Made by a program: the position numbers and the translations under genes
Notes under the pieces: generated by a model
Told to the model about the DNA's origin: nothing
Database searches by the model: none
What the model saw: only the letters and a program-made list of their open reading frames with translations
In this document: in pieces, positions 36,567-54,081 of the stretch
How positions within the stretch are numbered: position 1 is the first letter of the stretch
Layout of the letters: each line of letters starts with the position of its first letter
Source: Cellulomonas marina
Lineage (GTDB): Bacteria > Actinomycetota > Actinomycetes > Actinomycetales > Cellulomonadaceae
Length of the DNA: 64,000 bases
Assembly: GCF_900111925.1 (NCBI RefSeq)
Contig: NZ_FOKA01000005.1
Location: forward strand, 124,001-188,000
Direction of reading: 5' to 3'

Positions 36567-37286
36567 ATGGCACAGCACAGCAAGGCGTACCGCGCCGCCG
36601 CCGAGAAGATCGAGGCCGGCCGGGTCTACGCCCCGCTCGAGGCGATCCGCCTCGCGCAGACGACGTCCACCACGAAGTACGACGCCACGGTCGAGGTGGC
36701 CTTCCGCCTCGGCGTCGACCCGCGCAAGGCGGACCAGATGGTCCGCGGCACGGTCAACCTGCCGCACGGCACGGGCAAGACCGCCCGCGTCATCGTCTTC
36801 GCGACGGGCGAGCGTGCCGAGCAGGCGCGCGCGGCCGGTGCCGACGAGGTGGGCGGCGACGAGCTCATCGCCAAGGTCGCCGGCGGCTACACGGACTTCG
36901 ACGCCGCCGTGGCGACGCCGGACCTCATGGGCAAGGTCGGGCGCCTGGGCAAGGTCCTCGGCCCGCGCGGCCTCATGCCGAACCCCAAGACCGGCACGGT
37001 CACGATGGACGTCACCAAGGCCGTGACCGACATCAAGGGCGGCAAGATCGAGTTCCGCGTGGACAAGCACGCGAACCTGCACTTCATCATCGGCAAGACG
37101 TCGTTCTCGGACACCGCGCTGGTGGAGAACTACGCCGCCGCCCTCGACGAGATCCTGCGTCTGAAGCCGGCCGCCTCCAAGGGCCGCTACATCGCCAAGG
37201 CGACGATCTCGACGACCAACGGCCCGGGCATCCTGCTCGACCAGAACAAGACCCGGAACCTCACGGCGGAGGACGACGCGGCCTGA
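36567..37286 (+). CDS. rplA: 50S ribosomal protein L1
   Basis: L1 forms the L1 stalk that helps release deacylated tRNA, and in many bacteria it represses its own operon by binding mRNA. The 239-aa product shows the L1 signature [19 protein letters not shown] and the late segment [22 protein letters not shown] at 36567 after CAGGAGAAG. Followed by a strong terminator hairpin. Confidence 0.97.
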   Translation: MAQHSKAYRAAAEKIEAGRVYAPLEAIRLAQTTSTTKYDATVEVAFRLGVDPRKADQMVRGTVNLPHGTGKTARVIVFATGERAEQARAAGADEVGGDELIAKVAGGYTDFDAAVATPDLMGKVGRLGKVLGPRGLMPNPKTGTVTMDVTKAVTDIKGGKIEFRVDKHANLHFIIGKTSFSDTALVENYAAALDEILRLKPAASKGRYIAKATISTTNGPGILLDQNKTRNLTAEDDAA

Positions 37287-37318
37287 GCCGCCCGTCCGCC
37301 CGCACGGGTGGTCCGCAC

Positions 37319-37356
37319 CGACGGCCCGGTTCCCCCGCGTGGGAGCCGGGCCGTCG
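37319..37356 (+). terminator. terminator after rplA
   Basis: A 16-bp stem with one G-U pair: CGACGGCCCGGTTCCC against GGGAGCCGGGCCGTCG, loop CCGCGT. It lies 33 nt after the rplA stop. No U-tract. It separates rplKA from rplJL. Confidence 0.8.
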
Positions 37357-37391
37357 GCGTCCCGGGGGTGCCCGGTCGATCTGCCGTCGGG

Positions 37392-37451
37392 GTGCCGGTC
37401 AAGATGCCGGTCGCTGTGCCGGTCGCTGTGCCGCTCGCTGTGCCGGTCGGT
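37392..37451 (+). repeat. 12-nt tandem repeat, five copies, in the rplA-rplJ spacer
   Basis: Units start at 37392, 37404, 37416, 37428 and 37440 with the consensus GTGCCGGTCGCT. The array is non-coding by context: it ends about 28 bp before the rplJ promoter's -35 box. Confidence 0.9.
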
Positions 37452-37478
37452 GTGCCCGAGGTGCGTTCCGGAGGGGAT

Positions 37479-37507
37479 TTGGCCGAGCGCGCGCCGTCGC
37501 GTACCCT
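37479..37507 (+). promoter_or_regulatory. candidate rplJ-rplL promoter
   Basis: TTGGCC (-35, 37479-37484) and TACCCT (-10, 37502-37507) are separated by an ideal 17 bp. It lies between the repeat array and the leader, giving an mRNA leader of about 240 nt. Confidence 0.6.
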
Positions 37508-37513
37508 GGTCGA

Positions 37514-37751
37514 CGCCCAAGACCGCCGGTCGTCGGCACACCCCTCCCAGGCCCAGGCCGGGGAAAGGTGCGCCGCCCGAAGTCCCGCAGCAGCGGAGGC
37601 CAGCGCAGGCGAGAGCATCACCGAGCACCGCACCCCGACCGGCCCCGCGCCGTCGCGAGGGCCGGTGCGCCGTGAGCCCCGCGCCTGCGCGGGGCTCTCC
37701 GTCGTTCGGGGCCCGGACGCGACCGGTGGCACCACCACCGGAAGGACAGCC
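37514..37751 (+). ncRNA. L10-type leader of rplJ with a terminator-like hairpin
   Basis: The long leader before rplJ matches the position of the known ribosomal L10 leader, bound by the L10(L12)4 complex for autoregulation. Near its end a perfect 10-bp stem GAGCCCCGCG against CGCGGGGCTC with a CCTG loop (37674-37697) looks like an attenuator. I have not folded the whole leader. Confidence 0.55.
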
Positions 37752-38288
37752 ATGGCGAAGCCGGACAAGGCCGCCGCGATCGCCGAGCTCACGGACAGGT
37801 TCCGCAGCTCGAACGCGGCCGTGCTGACCGAGTACCGCGGTCTCAGCGTGGCCCAGCTCAAGACGCTCCGGCGTTCCCTGAGCGGCGACGCGACCTACGC
37901 CGTGGTGAAGAACACGCTGACCGCGATCGCGGCCAAGGACGCCGGTCTCGACGGCCTCGACGACGCCGCCCTCGCGGGCCCGTCGGCGATCGCCTTCGTC
38001 ACCGGAGACCCGGTCTCCGTCGCGAAGGGTCTGCGTGACTTCGCCCGGGCGAACCCCGCACTGGTCATCAAGGGTGGTGTCCTCGACGGGCGCGCCCTGA
38101 CCGCCGCGGACGTCACCAAGCTCGCGGACCTCGAGTCCCGCGAGGTGCTGCTGGCGAAGGCCGCGGGCGCCATGAAGGGCGCCCTCAGCCAGGCCGTGTA
38201 CCTCTTCGCCGCGCCGGCCTCCTCGGCCGCCCGCGTCGTCGAGGCGCTGCGCGCCCAGCAGGCCGAGGGCACGGCGGAGGCGGCCTGA
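37752..38288 (+). CDS. rplJ: 50S ribosomal protein L10
   Basis: L10 anchors the L7/L12 stalk to the ribosome. The 178-aa length is normal. Visible are [19 protein letters not shown] near residue 27 and YAVVKNTL; the C-terminal Ala-rich helix binds L12 dimers. The ATG at 37752 follows GGAAGGACA; in-frame codons upstream run through the leader and are not part of the gene. rplL follows after 125 nt. Confidence 0.97.
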   Translation: MAKPDKAAAIAELTDRFRSSNAAVLTEYRGLSVAQLKTLRRSLSGDATYAVVKNTLTAIAAKDAGLDGLDDAALAGPSAIAFVTGDPVSVAKGLRDFARANPALVIKGGVLDGRALTAADVTKLADLESREVLLAKAAGAMKGALSQAVYLFAAPASSAARVVEALRAQQAEGTAEAA

Positions 38289-38365
38289 GCCCCCGGGCTC
38301 TCCGCTGACACCACCCTCGCACCACCGGCAGCACCCGCGCTGCATCCGCAAGGACCACCCCACCT

Positions 38366-38389
38366 CCCGCCGGTCGGCCGACCGGCGGG
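38366..38389 (+). other. 24-nt perfect palindrome in the rplJ-rplL spacer
   Basis: CCCGCCGGTC, centre GGCC, GACCGGCGGG: a perfect palindrome 24 nt ahead of rplL. As RNA it folds into a 10-bp stem with a tetraloop. It may set the rplJ:rplL ratio (L12 is made in excess) through partial termination, RNA processing or stability. Confidence 0.6.
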
Positions 38390-38413
38390 GAACGTCACGA
38401 AGGAGACGCCACC

Positions 38414-38803
38414 ATGGCGAAGCTCAGCACCGCCGAGCTCATCGACGCGTTCAAGGAGCTCACCCTCATCGAGCTCTCGGAGTTCGTGAAGGAGTTCGAG
38501 GACACCTTCGGCGTCACCGCGGCCGCCCCGGTCGCCGTGGCCGCGCCGGCTGCCGGCGGCGGCGCCGCCGACGCCCCGGTCGAGGAGGAGAAGGACTCGT
38601 TCGACGTCGTCCTCTCCGCGGTCGGCGACAAGAAGATCCAGGTCATCAAGGAGGTGCGCGCCCTGACGAGCCTCGGCCTGAAGGAGGCCAAGGACCTCGT
38701 CGACGCCGCCCCCAAGGCCGTCCTGGAGGGCGTGACCAAGGAGAACGCGGAGAAGGCCAAGGCGCAGCTCGAGGGCGCCGGCGCCACCGTCGACCTCAAG
38801 TGA
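38414..38803 (+). CDS. rplL: 50S ribosomal protein L7/L12
   Basis: The multi-copy stalk protein that recruits translation GTPases. 129 aa: N-terminal dimerisation helices ([20 protein letters not shown]), an Ala/Pro/Gly hinge around residues 37-57, and a C-terminal domain with [23 protein letters not shown] after CGAAGGAGA. Two hairpins follow the stop. Confidence 0.98.
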   Translation: MAKLSTAELIDAFKELTLIELSEFVKEFEDTFGVTAAAPVAVAAPAAGGGAADAPVEEEKDSFDVVLSAVGDKKIQVIKEVRALTSLGLKEAKDLVDAAPKAVLEGVTKENAEKAKAQLEGAGATVDLK

Positions 38804-38809
38804 TCGCGC

Positions 38810-38840
38810 CGGCGGCGGGCCCACCCGGTCCGCCGCCGGT
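38810..38840 (+). terminator. first hairpin after rplL
   Basis: CCGGCGGCGG pairs perfectly with CCGCCGCCGG across an 11-nt loop, 7 nt after the stop codon. Probably a 3'-end stabilising or terminating structure acting with the stronger hairpin downstream. Confidence 0.55.
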
Positions 38841-38883
38841 CGGTCCGGACGTGCGGCCCACCCGGCCGTCGTCCCGGAAGCAC

Positions 38884-38917
38884 CGAGGCCCGCACCCCTG
38901 CAGGGGTGCGGGCCTCG
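38884..38917 (+). terminator. strong terminator after rplL
   Basis: A perfect 15-bp stem CGAGGCCCGCACCCC against GGGGTGCGGGCCTCG, loop TGCA. It marks the end of the rplJ-rplL unit and faces a convergent minus-strand gene, so it may act in both directions. Confidence 0.85.
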
Positions 38918-39010
38918 TCGTCGTGCAGAGGGGCCATCAGGACCCGGGACCCGGACCCGGACCCGGACCCGGGCGGGGCGGGGGAGCGTGGCGTCCGCGA
39001 CGGCGCGCCG

Positions 39011-39655
39011 TCAGCCGTGGTGGCCGCTGCCGCCCAGACCGTGGCTGCCGTGGGGGACGGCGTGGGCGCCGGCCTCCGTGGCGGCCAGCCCCGCGGTCGT
39101 CAGCGCCGCGGCGAGCACGGCGCCCACAGCGACCAGGAGCAGCCGACCGGCGACCGCGCGGCCACCGGGGGCGTGCGCCGGCGGGCCGCCGGCCGAGCCG
39201 CGGTGCGCCAGCGCGAGGAGCAGCCCGCCCAGCGCACCGAGCACGAGGCCGCTGACCTCGGCCACGCCGACCGTGGCCGTGACCGTGCCGACGAGCGCGA
39301 GCCCGGCGCCGCCCACGGCGAGCACCGCCGCGCCCGCACGGAGGTGGCCGCCCGGCCCGCGCAGCGCCAGCACCGCCGCGCCGAGCGCCGCGGCGGCGAG
39401 CGCGAGCAGCAGCACGGCCGCCGCGGGGTGGTGCGCCAGGTGCTCGGCACCGACGGCGGCCAGCACGAGCCCGGTCCCGAGGCCCGCGCAGGCGCCCCAG
39501 GTCCGCGCGACGAACGCGCCGCCGGGCTCGGCGGGCCAGGCGCCGGTCGCGGGTCGTGCCCCCGCGACCGGCCGGCCGGCGGCGAGAGAGCTCACGCCTG
39601 TGCTCACGCCTGTCCTCACGCCTGTGCTCACGCCTGTGCTCACGCCTGTGCTCAC
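39011..39655 (-). CDS. small membrane protein of unknown function, coupled to a DUF4383 gene
   Basis: I do not recognise the family. The 214-aa product begins with Val-Ser-Thr-Gly repeats from a 12-nt array, then has about five or six hydrophobic helices rich in Ala, Gly, Val and Leu (for example LLLALAAAALGAAVLALRG), and ends in a His/Gly-rich tail (PHGSHGLGGSGHHG) that could bind metal. The GTG at 39655 overlaps the DUF4383 stop by 4 bp (GTGA), which fixes the start and implies coupled translation. Some later GTG codons in the repeat are alternative starts. Convergent with rplL. Confidence 0.7.
   Translation of the reverse strand: MSTGVSTGVSTGVRTGVSTGVSSLAAGRPVAGARPATGAWPAEPGGAFVARTWGACAGLGTGLVLAAVGAEHLAHHPAAAVLLLALAAAALGAAVLALRGPGGHLRAGAAVLAVGGAGLALVGTVTATVGVAEVSGLVLGALGGLLLALAHRGSAGGPPAHAPGGRAVAGRLLLVAVGAVLAAALTTAGLAATEAGAHAVPHGSHGLGGSGHHG
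39596..39655 (-). repeat. 12-nt tandem repeat, five copies, at the start of the unknown membrane protein gene
   Basis: On the coding strand, five units of GTGAGCACAGGC (one with a substitution giving Arg for Ser) encode V-S-T-G. Every unit starts with GTG, so each copy offers a start codon, and each unit contains a TGA in another frame, including the stop of the upstream gene. Confidence 0.92.
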
Positions 39656-40056
39656 ACGGTGCGGGCGCGGGCGGTGCCCTTGTCCGCACCGAGGCCGACG
39701 GCGAGCAGGATCAGCGCGCTGCCGAGGTGCAGCACGTTGTCGGCGCCGTTGAGGGCCAGGATGTTCGCGCTGCTGCCGATGATGAACAGCCCGACGATGC
39801 CGACGAGGAGGTAGACGGCGCCGACGGTCGTGTTCATGCCCTTGGCGCTCGAGACCCGGCGCGAGGACGCCAGGAGGGCGGCGCCGATGAGCAGGTGCAC
39901 GATGTTGTGCAGCGGGTTGACCTCGAAGACGATCAGCGGGTTGCCCTCCTGCCCGACGAACGGCACGCCGCCCGTCACGGTGAAGCCGAGCAGGCCGACG
40001 AGCAGGTAGACGGCGCCGAACACCGTGGCGACGAGGCGGTTCGGGCTCTGGGTCAT
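39652..40056 (-). CDS. DUF4383 domain membrane protein
   Basis: The 134-aa protein has four hydrophobic helices. NRLVATVFGAVYLLVGLLGF, NPLHNIVHLLIGAALLASS and NVLHLGSALILLAVGLG are typical of DUF4383, an actinobacterial family of unknown function with paired histidine-containing helices. The ATG at 40056 follows GGAGGGAGT. Its stop overlaps the next gene. It is divergent from rpoB across a 539-bp region and may be an accessory insertion between rplL and rpoB. Confidence 0.82.
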   Translation of the reverse strand: MTQSPNRLVATVFGAVYLLVGLLGFTVTGGVPFVGQEGNPLIVFEVNPLHNIVHLLIGAALLASSRRVSSAKGMNTTVGAVYLLVGIVGLFIIGSSANILALNGADNVLHLGSALILLAVGLGADKGTARARTV

Positions 40057-40417
40057 GGTGACTCCCTCCGGGGCGGCTGACCCCTGGTGTGCACGCCGGC
40101 GAGCCGGCACGGTGCAGGTCGCGCGGGTGCACGTCCTGCCGGGTGTTCGGTGCCCGCGCCGGTCTGGACGGGGTCGTGCGCGGCGCGGCCCGGCATCGCT
40201 GCCGGCGTGCGCCGTGCTCCGACCCGGACGGTTGACCTGGTGCACCGCCACCGGGGAGGCGCGGGGACCCGGCCACGGGGTGAACCCGTCCCCAGGTCCG
40301 GCCCCTGCGCTTCCCCGTCCGCGCGGCGTGTGTCATCCTTGCGGCGCGACGACGGCGTCGCCCCGACCACCGGTCGGTCGCAGCTCGCGGCCCTCGACCG
40401 GTGCGGTGGCTAGCGGG
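40057..40417. other. DUF4383 / rpoB divergent spacer, no gene seen
   Basis: About 360 bp between the DUF4383 start and the first rpoB promoter. It must contain the DUF4383 promoter, but I see no convincing box. No plausible small ORF with an RBS and no large inverted repeat stands out. Confidence 0.5.
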
Positions 40418-40446
40418 TTTACACACGGCGCGCGCACGCGTAGGCT
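40418..40446 (+). promoter_or_regulatory. rpoB promoter P1
   Basis: TTTACA (-35, 40418-40423; five of six against TTGACA) and TAGGCT (-10, 40441-40446) with a 17-bp spacer. AT-containing sequence is rare here, so the match stands out. RNA would start about 140 nt before rpoB. Confidence 0.7.
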
Positions 40447-40457
40447 GTCGCTTTGCG

Positions 40458-40485
40458 CTGACCTGTGTCCGCGACCCCGTATAAC
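40458..40485 (+). promoter_or_regulatory. rpoB promoter P2
   Basis: CTGACC (-35, 40458-40463) and TATAAC (-10, 40480-40485; five of six) with a 16-bp spacer, directly downstream of P1. Tandem promoters before rpoB are known in other actinobacteria. Confidence 0.5.
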
Positions 40486-40595
40486 CCGAGCCCCCAGACG
40501 TCGTCCGTACGCGGCGGTGGGGGCCCGCACGGCCGGGGGGTCGCGTCAAGCCGGGTCAGGCGCCGTGGCACACGATCCGCTGGGAAGGACCCCTC

Positions 40596-44105
<3,510 letters not shown>

Positions 44106-44245
44106 CGTCGAGCCGACCGGCTCGCGGCCGGCGTCGCCCCTGACCGGGGTGACGCCGGCCCGGCCGGGCGGCCCGCACCTTCCTCAATCTCCCCCCGTCG
44201 GCAGCCCCGCGTGCGGCGCCGGCACACGAAGGAAGTAGGACCCCC

Positions 44246-48118
<3,873 letters not shown>

Positions 48119-48126
48119 CGTCCTCA

Positions 48127-48178
48127 CCCGGGGGCCCGCCGCCTCCCGCCCCGTGCGGGAATGCGGCGGGCCCCCGGG
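48127..48178 (+). terminator. terminator after rpoC
   Basis: A perfect 16-bp stem, CCCGGGGGCCCGCCGC against GCGGCGGGCCCCCGGG, with a second small hairpin (CCCGC/GCGGG) inside its 20-nt loop. It lies 8 nt after the stop. Confidence 0.85.
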
Positions 48179-48225
48179 CCGTTGTCCCCGACGTCCTGCG
48201 CACCTGCCGGCCCGCCGGTGGTCTT

Positions 48226-48254
48226 TTGACCGCCCGACGACCGCCGGGTAGCGT
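48226..48254 (+). promoter_or_regulatory. rpsL (str operon) promoter
   Basis: TTGACC (-35, 48226-48231; five of six) and TAGCGT (-10, 48249-48254) with a 17-bp spacer. The resulting leader is about 280 nt, long for a ribosomal protein mRNA, and the 48119-48538 gap otherwise holds no gene. Confidence 0.7.
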
Positions 48255-48397
48255 GGGGCATCGTGCCCGCGTCGTCGGGCCTCTGTGCTGTGCTCGCGGA
48301 CCACGTCCCCCTCGGGGGAGCGGGGCGGGCGACGGCCCGCTCACCACACGAGGACCGCTCCTGACGGAGGGGACCGGCCGTGCGGGAGGGGACCGGG

Positions 48398-48423
48398 GCG
48401 ACACGCCCGGGCGCGGGGGTCGG
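48398..48423 (+). promoter_or_regulatory. conserved leader element, rpsL copy
   Basis: A 26-nt element reading GCGACACGCCCGG then GCGCGGGGGTCGG. It differs from the copy in the rpsJ leader at one base (G here, A there). CCGG/TCGG (with G-U) or CCGA/TCGG can pair around a GCGCGGGGG loop, so the single difference would keep pairing. It lies 115 nt before rpsL. Confidence 0.75.
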
Positions 48424-48538
48424 TGCGGGACGTTAGACCACCGGGGTAGTCGCGCGACGGGCGACGATCCGGACCCTGCCGGCCGTCCTGGGTGACGGGT
48501 CCGGTCGACCAGAGAACTCCCACAGACTCGGAGACGTA

Positions 48539-48910
48539 GTGCCTACGATCCAGCAGCTGGTCCGCAAGGGCCGGCAGGCGAAGACGAACAAGTCGAAGAC
48601 GCCTGCCCTCAAGGGCTCCCCCCAGCGACGCGGTGTGTGCACCCGCGTCTACACAACGACCCCGAAGAAGCCGAACTCGGCCCTCCGCAAGGTCGCGCGC
48701 GTCCGCCTGTCCTCGCAGGTCGAGGTCACCGCGTACATCCCCGGCGTCGGCCACAACCTGCAGGAGCACTCCATCGTGCTCGTGCGCGGCGGCCGCGTGA
48801 AGGACCTCCCGGGCGTCCGCTACAAGATCGTCCGCGGCGCGCTGGACACCCAGGGCGTCAAGAACCGCAAGCAGGCGCGCAGCCGCTACGGCGCGAAGAA
48901 GGTGGGCTGA
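48539..48910 (+). CDS. rpsL: 30S ribosomal protein S12
   Basis: S12 sits at the decoding centre. The 123-aa length is normal. [14 protein letters not shown] opens the protein; [20 protein letters not shown] contains the lysine (Lys43-type) that gives streptomycin resistance when changed, here wild-type; [10 protein letters not shown] is intact. GTG at 48539 after GGAGACGTA. Its stop shares one base with the rpsG ATG. Confidence 0.98.
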   Translation: MPTIQQLVRKGRQAKTNKSKTPALKGSPQRRGVCTRVYTTTPKKPNSALRKVARVRLSSQVEVTAYIPGVGHNLQEHSIVLVRGGRVKDLPGVRYKIVRGALDTQGVKNRKQARSRYGAKKVG

Positions 48911-49380
48911 TGCCTCGCAAGGGTCCGGCCCCGAAGCGGCCGCTGATCGTCGACCCCGTCTACGGGTCCCCGGTCGTCACGCAGCTCATCAACAAGGTCC
49001 TGCTCGACGGCAAGAAGACCGTCGCGGAGGCCATCGTCTACGGCGCGCTCGAGGGCGTCCGCTCCAAGGTGGACGGCGACCCGGTCGTCGTGCTCAAGCG
49101 GGCCCTGGACAACGTGCGCCCGGCGCTCGAGGTCCGCTCCCGTCGTGTCGGTGGCGCCACCTACCAGGTGCCGGTCGAGGTGCGGCCCGTCCGTGCGACG
49201 ACGCTGGCGCTGCGCTGGCTGACCGACTTCTCCCGCGCGCGTCGCGAGAAGACGATGACCGAGCGCCTCATGAACGAGATCCTCGACGCCTCCAACGGCC
49301 TGGGTGCCGCCGTGAAGCGCCGCGAGGACATGCACAAGATGGCGGAGTCCAACCGGGCGTTCGCGCACTACCGCTGGTGA
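48910..49380 (+). CDS. rpsG: 30S ribosomal protein S7
   Basis: S7 nucleates assembly of the 30S head. 156 aa. [20 protein letters not shown], the [20 protein letters not shown] region and [15 protein letters not shown] are typical. ATG overlaps the rpsL TGA (TGATG). In E. coli S7 controls the str operon; a hairpin downstream (49387-49441) might take part in regulation here. Confidence 0.98.
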   Translation: MPRKGPAPKRPLIVDPVYGSPVVTQLINKVLLDGKKTVAEAIVYGALEGVRSKVDGDPVVVLKRALDNVRPALEVRSRRVGGATYQVPVEVRPVRATTLALRWLTDFSRARREKTMTERLMNEILDASNGLGAAVKRREDMHKMAESNRAFAHYRW

Positions 49381-49386
49381 CACCGT

Positions 49387-49441
49387 CCCGTCCGGCCGCG
49401 GCCGGCGCCCCTCGTCGGGCGTCGTGCCCGGGCCGGACGGG
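49387..49441 (+). other. long-range hairpin in the rpsG-fusA spacer
   Basis: CCCGTCCGGCC and GGCCGGACGGG pair perfectly (11 bp) across a 33-nt loop that can itself fold. It starts 7 nt after the rpsG stop. Possible attenuator, processing site or terminator. Confidence 0.5.
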
Positions 49442-49538
49442 CGGCCGCCGGCCGGTCACCACCCGGGTGTTCCCCGGGCCGATCAGCGGGCTGCCCGCAA
49501 CCCGCTGACCCACAGCCGACCGACAAGGGGCAACACAC

Positions 49539-51641
<2,103 letters not shown>

Positions 51642-51657
51642 TCCCGCAGGGACGGGT

Positions 51658-51679
51658 GCCGGTCGGTCCACCGACCGGC
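51658..51679 (+). terminator. short hairpin in the fusA-tuf spacer
   Basis: A perfect 9-bp stem GCCGGTCGG against CCGACCGGC with a TCCA loop, 16 nt after the fusA stop. Partial terminator or processing signal; a TACGGT at 51742 could be a weak tuf-specific -10 but lacks a -35. Confidence 0.45.
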
Positions 51680-51797
51680 CGGCCCCGGCCCAGCACCACC
51701 CAGCACGACAACCCGACCCGGAGGACCGCGCGGGCGTGGGCTACGGTTGGCCCGAGGCAACGCGCACATCTCTACCAAGTCCTGAGGAGGACACCCA

Positions 51798-52991
<1,194 letters not shown>

Positions 52992-53028
52992 TCACCGCCC
53001 CTCGGGGCACCTGATCATCAGCACCACC

Positions 53029-53066
53029 CGGAGGGCCCGGGCGCCGCGAGGCGCCCGGGCCCTCCG
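53029..53066 (+). terminator. strong terminator after tuf
   Basis: A perfect 17-bp stem, CGGAGGGCCCGGGCGCC against GGCGCCCGGGCCCTCCG, loop GCGA, 37 nt after the tuf stop. Followed by TCGTCGTCC, no U-tract. Confidence 0.88.
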
Positions 53067-53196
53067 TCGTCCTCGGGCGGGCCACCGCCCACACCGGACG
53101 CTCCGGCGCCGTCCTCGAGCCGTCCCCAGCCCGCGAGCCGCCGGTGGCCTGTGGAGGACCGCCGCCGCGGTGCCCGCCCTGCTCCACGCTGGGCCC

Positions 53197-53958
53197 GTGC
53201 AGACGACGACGGACGCCCCGACGAGCAGGCCTGACGATCGCGCCGGGGCGTGGTGGGCGCCGGCCCGGGAGGACCGGCACCGGCAGGCGTGCGCGCGGGT
53301 GGTCCTCGCGGTGCCCGGGGTGACCGTGTCGCACGCCAGCGCGGCCGCGCTCCACGGCCTGCCCGTGCCGGTGCGGCTGGGGGCCGTCGAGGTCACGCGG
53401 GTCGTGCACCGGTGGCGCCCGGGCGTCCGCGGGGCGCTCGTGCGCGTCGTCCGGCGGCCGCCGGGCGCCGTCGTGCTCGGCGGCGTGCCCGTCACGTCGG
53501 TCGCCCGCACGGTGGTGGACGTGGCGCGCACCCGGCCGTCGCCGGTGGCGCTGACCGTGGCGGACGCCGCACTACGCGCGGGCCTGGTGTCGGCCGAGGA
53601 GCTGGACGAGGAGGTCGACCGCGCCGGGGCCGGTCCCGGGGTGCGGGCGGCGCGCCGTGTGGTCGCGCACGCCGACGGACGGTCGCGGTCACCGGAGGAG
53701 TCGGTCAGCCGTGCGCGTCTCCTGGAGGCCGGCGTCGCCCTCCCCGTGCTGCACCCGTCGCCGACGGACGCCGGTCCTGGCGTCGCCTTCTGGTGGCCGC
53801 GGCACGGCGCGGCCGGGCGGCTCGTGCCGGCGGGGCACGCGGCACGCGGCCACCCGTGGACGGTCGAGGGGCGCGTCCGTGTCGTCGCGTGGACGTGGGC
53901 CGACGCCCTCGCGGGTGCGCCGGTGGTGGCGCGGCTCGGCGCCGCGGGCGTGCGCTGA
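53197..53958 (+). CDS. AbiEi/DUF559-type protein with a shortened C-terminal domain
   Basis: The 253-aa product resembles actinobacterial proteins annotated as type IV toxin-antitoxin AbiEi-like or DUF559. Recognisable parts: TVSHASAAALHGLPVPVRLG, GVPVTSVARTVVDVARTRP, VADAALRAGLVSAEELD, and [16 protein letters not shown]. The very end, RVVAWTWADA, matches the end of the endonuclease-like DUF559 fold. The catalytic middle usually lying between those (with F-D-G-R-V-K-Y-like residues) is missing or unrecognisable, so the nuclease-like part is probably defective. No toxin gene is adjacent. GTG at 53197 is likely but not certain. Confidence 0.65.
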   Translation: MQTTTDAPTSRPDDRAGAWWAPAREDRHRQACARVVLAVPGVTVSHASAAALHGLPVPVRLGAVEVTRVVHRWRPGVRGALVRVVRRPPGAVVLGGVPVTSVARTVVDVARTRPSPVALTVADAALRAGLVSAEELDEEVDRAGAGPGVRAARRVVAHADGRSRSPEESVSRARLLEAGVALPVLHPSPTDAGPGVAFWWPRHGAAGRLVPAGHAARGHPWTVEGRVRVVAWTWADALAGAPVVARLGAAGVR

Positions 53959-54081
53959 CGGCGGCGCCACCGGGGGTCGTCACCGCCACCGCCGGAGGAC
54001 GGGTCCGGCAGCGGCGGTGCCACCGGGGCAGACTGCTCGGGTGCCCCCGACCCGCTCGTCGCGCTCCTGGCACGTCCCTCC

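Noticed and set aside
37308..37751. N-terminal extension of rplJ by about 148 codons
   Set aside because: The open frame upstream crosses a terminator, a repeat array, a promoter and a leader hairpin; the L10 family begins at the ATG at 37752 with a good RBS.
39656..40549. N-terminal extension of the unknown membrane protein gene through DUF4383
   Set aside because: The upstream frame overlaps the whole DUF4383 coding region and is Arg/Pro/His-rich; the GTG overlapping the DUF4383 stop explains the start.
51742..51747. Separate tuf promoter at TACGGT
   Set aside because: No -35-like hexamer at 16-18 nt upstream; reported only as a remark under the fusA-tuf hairpin.
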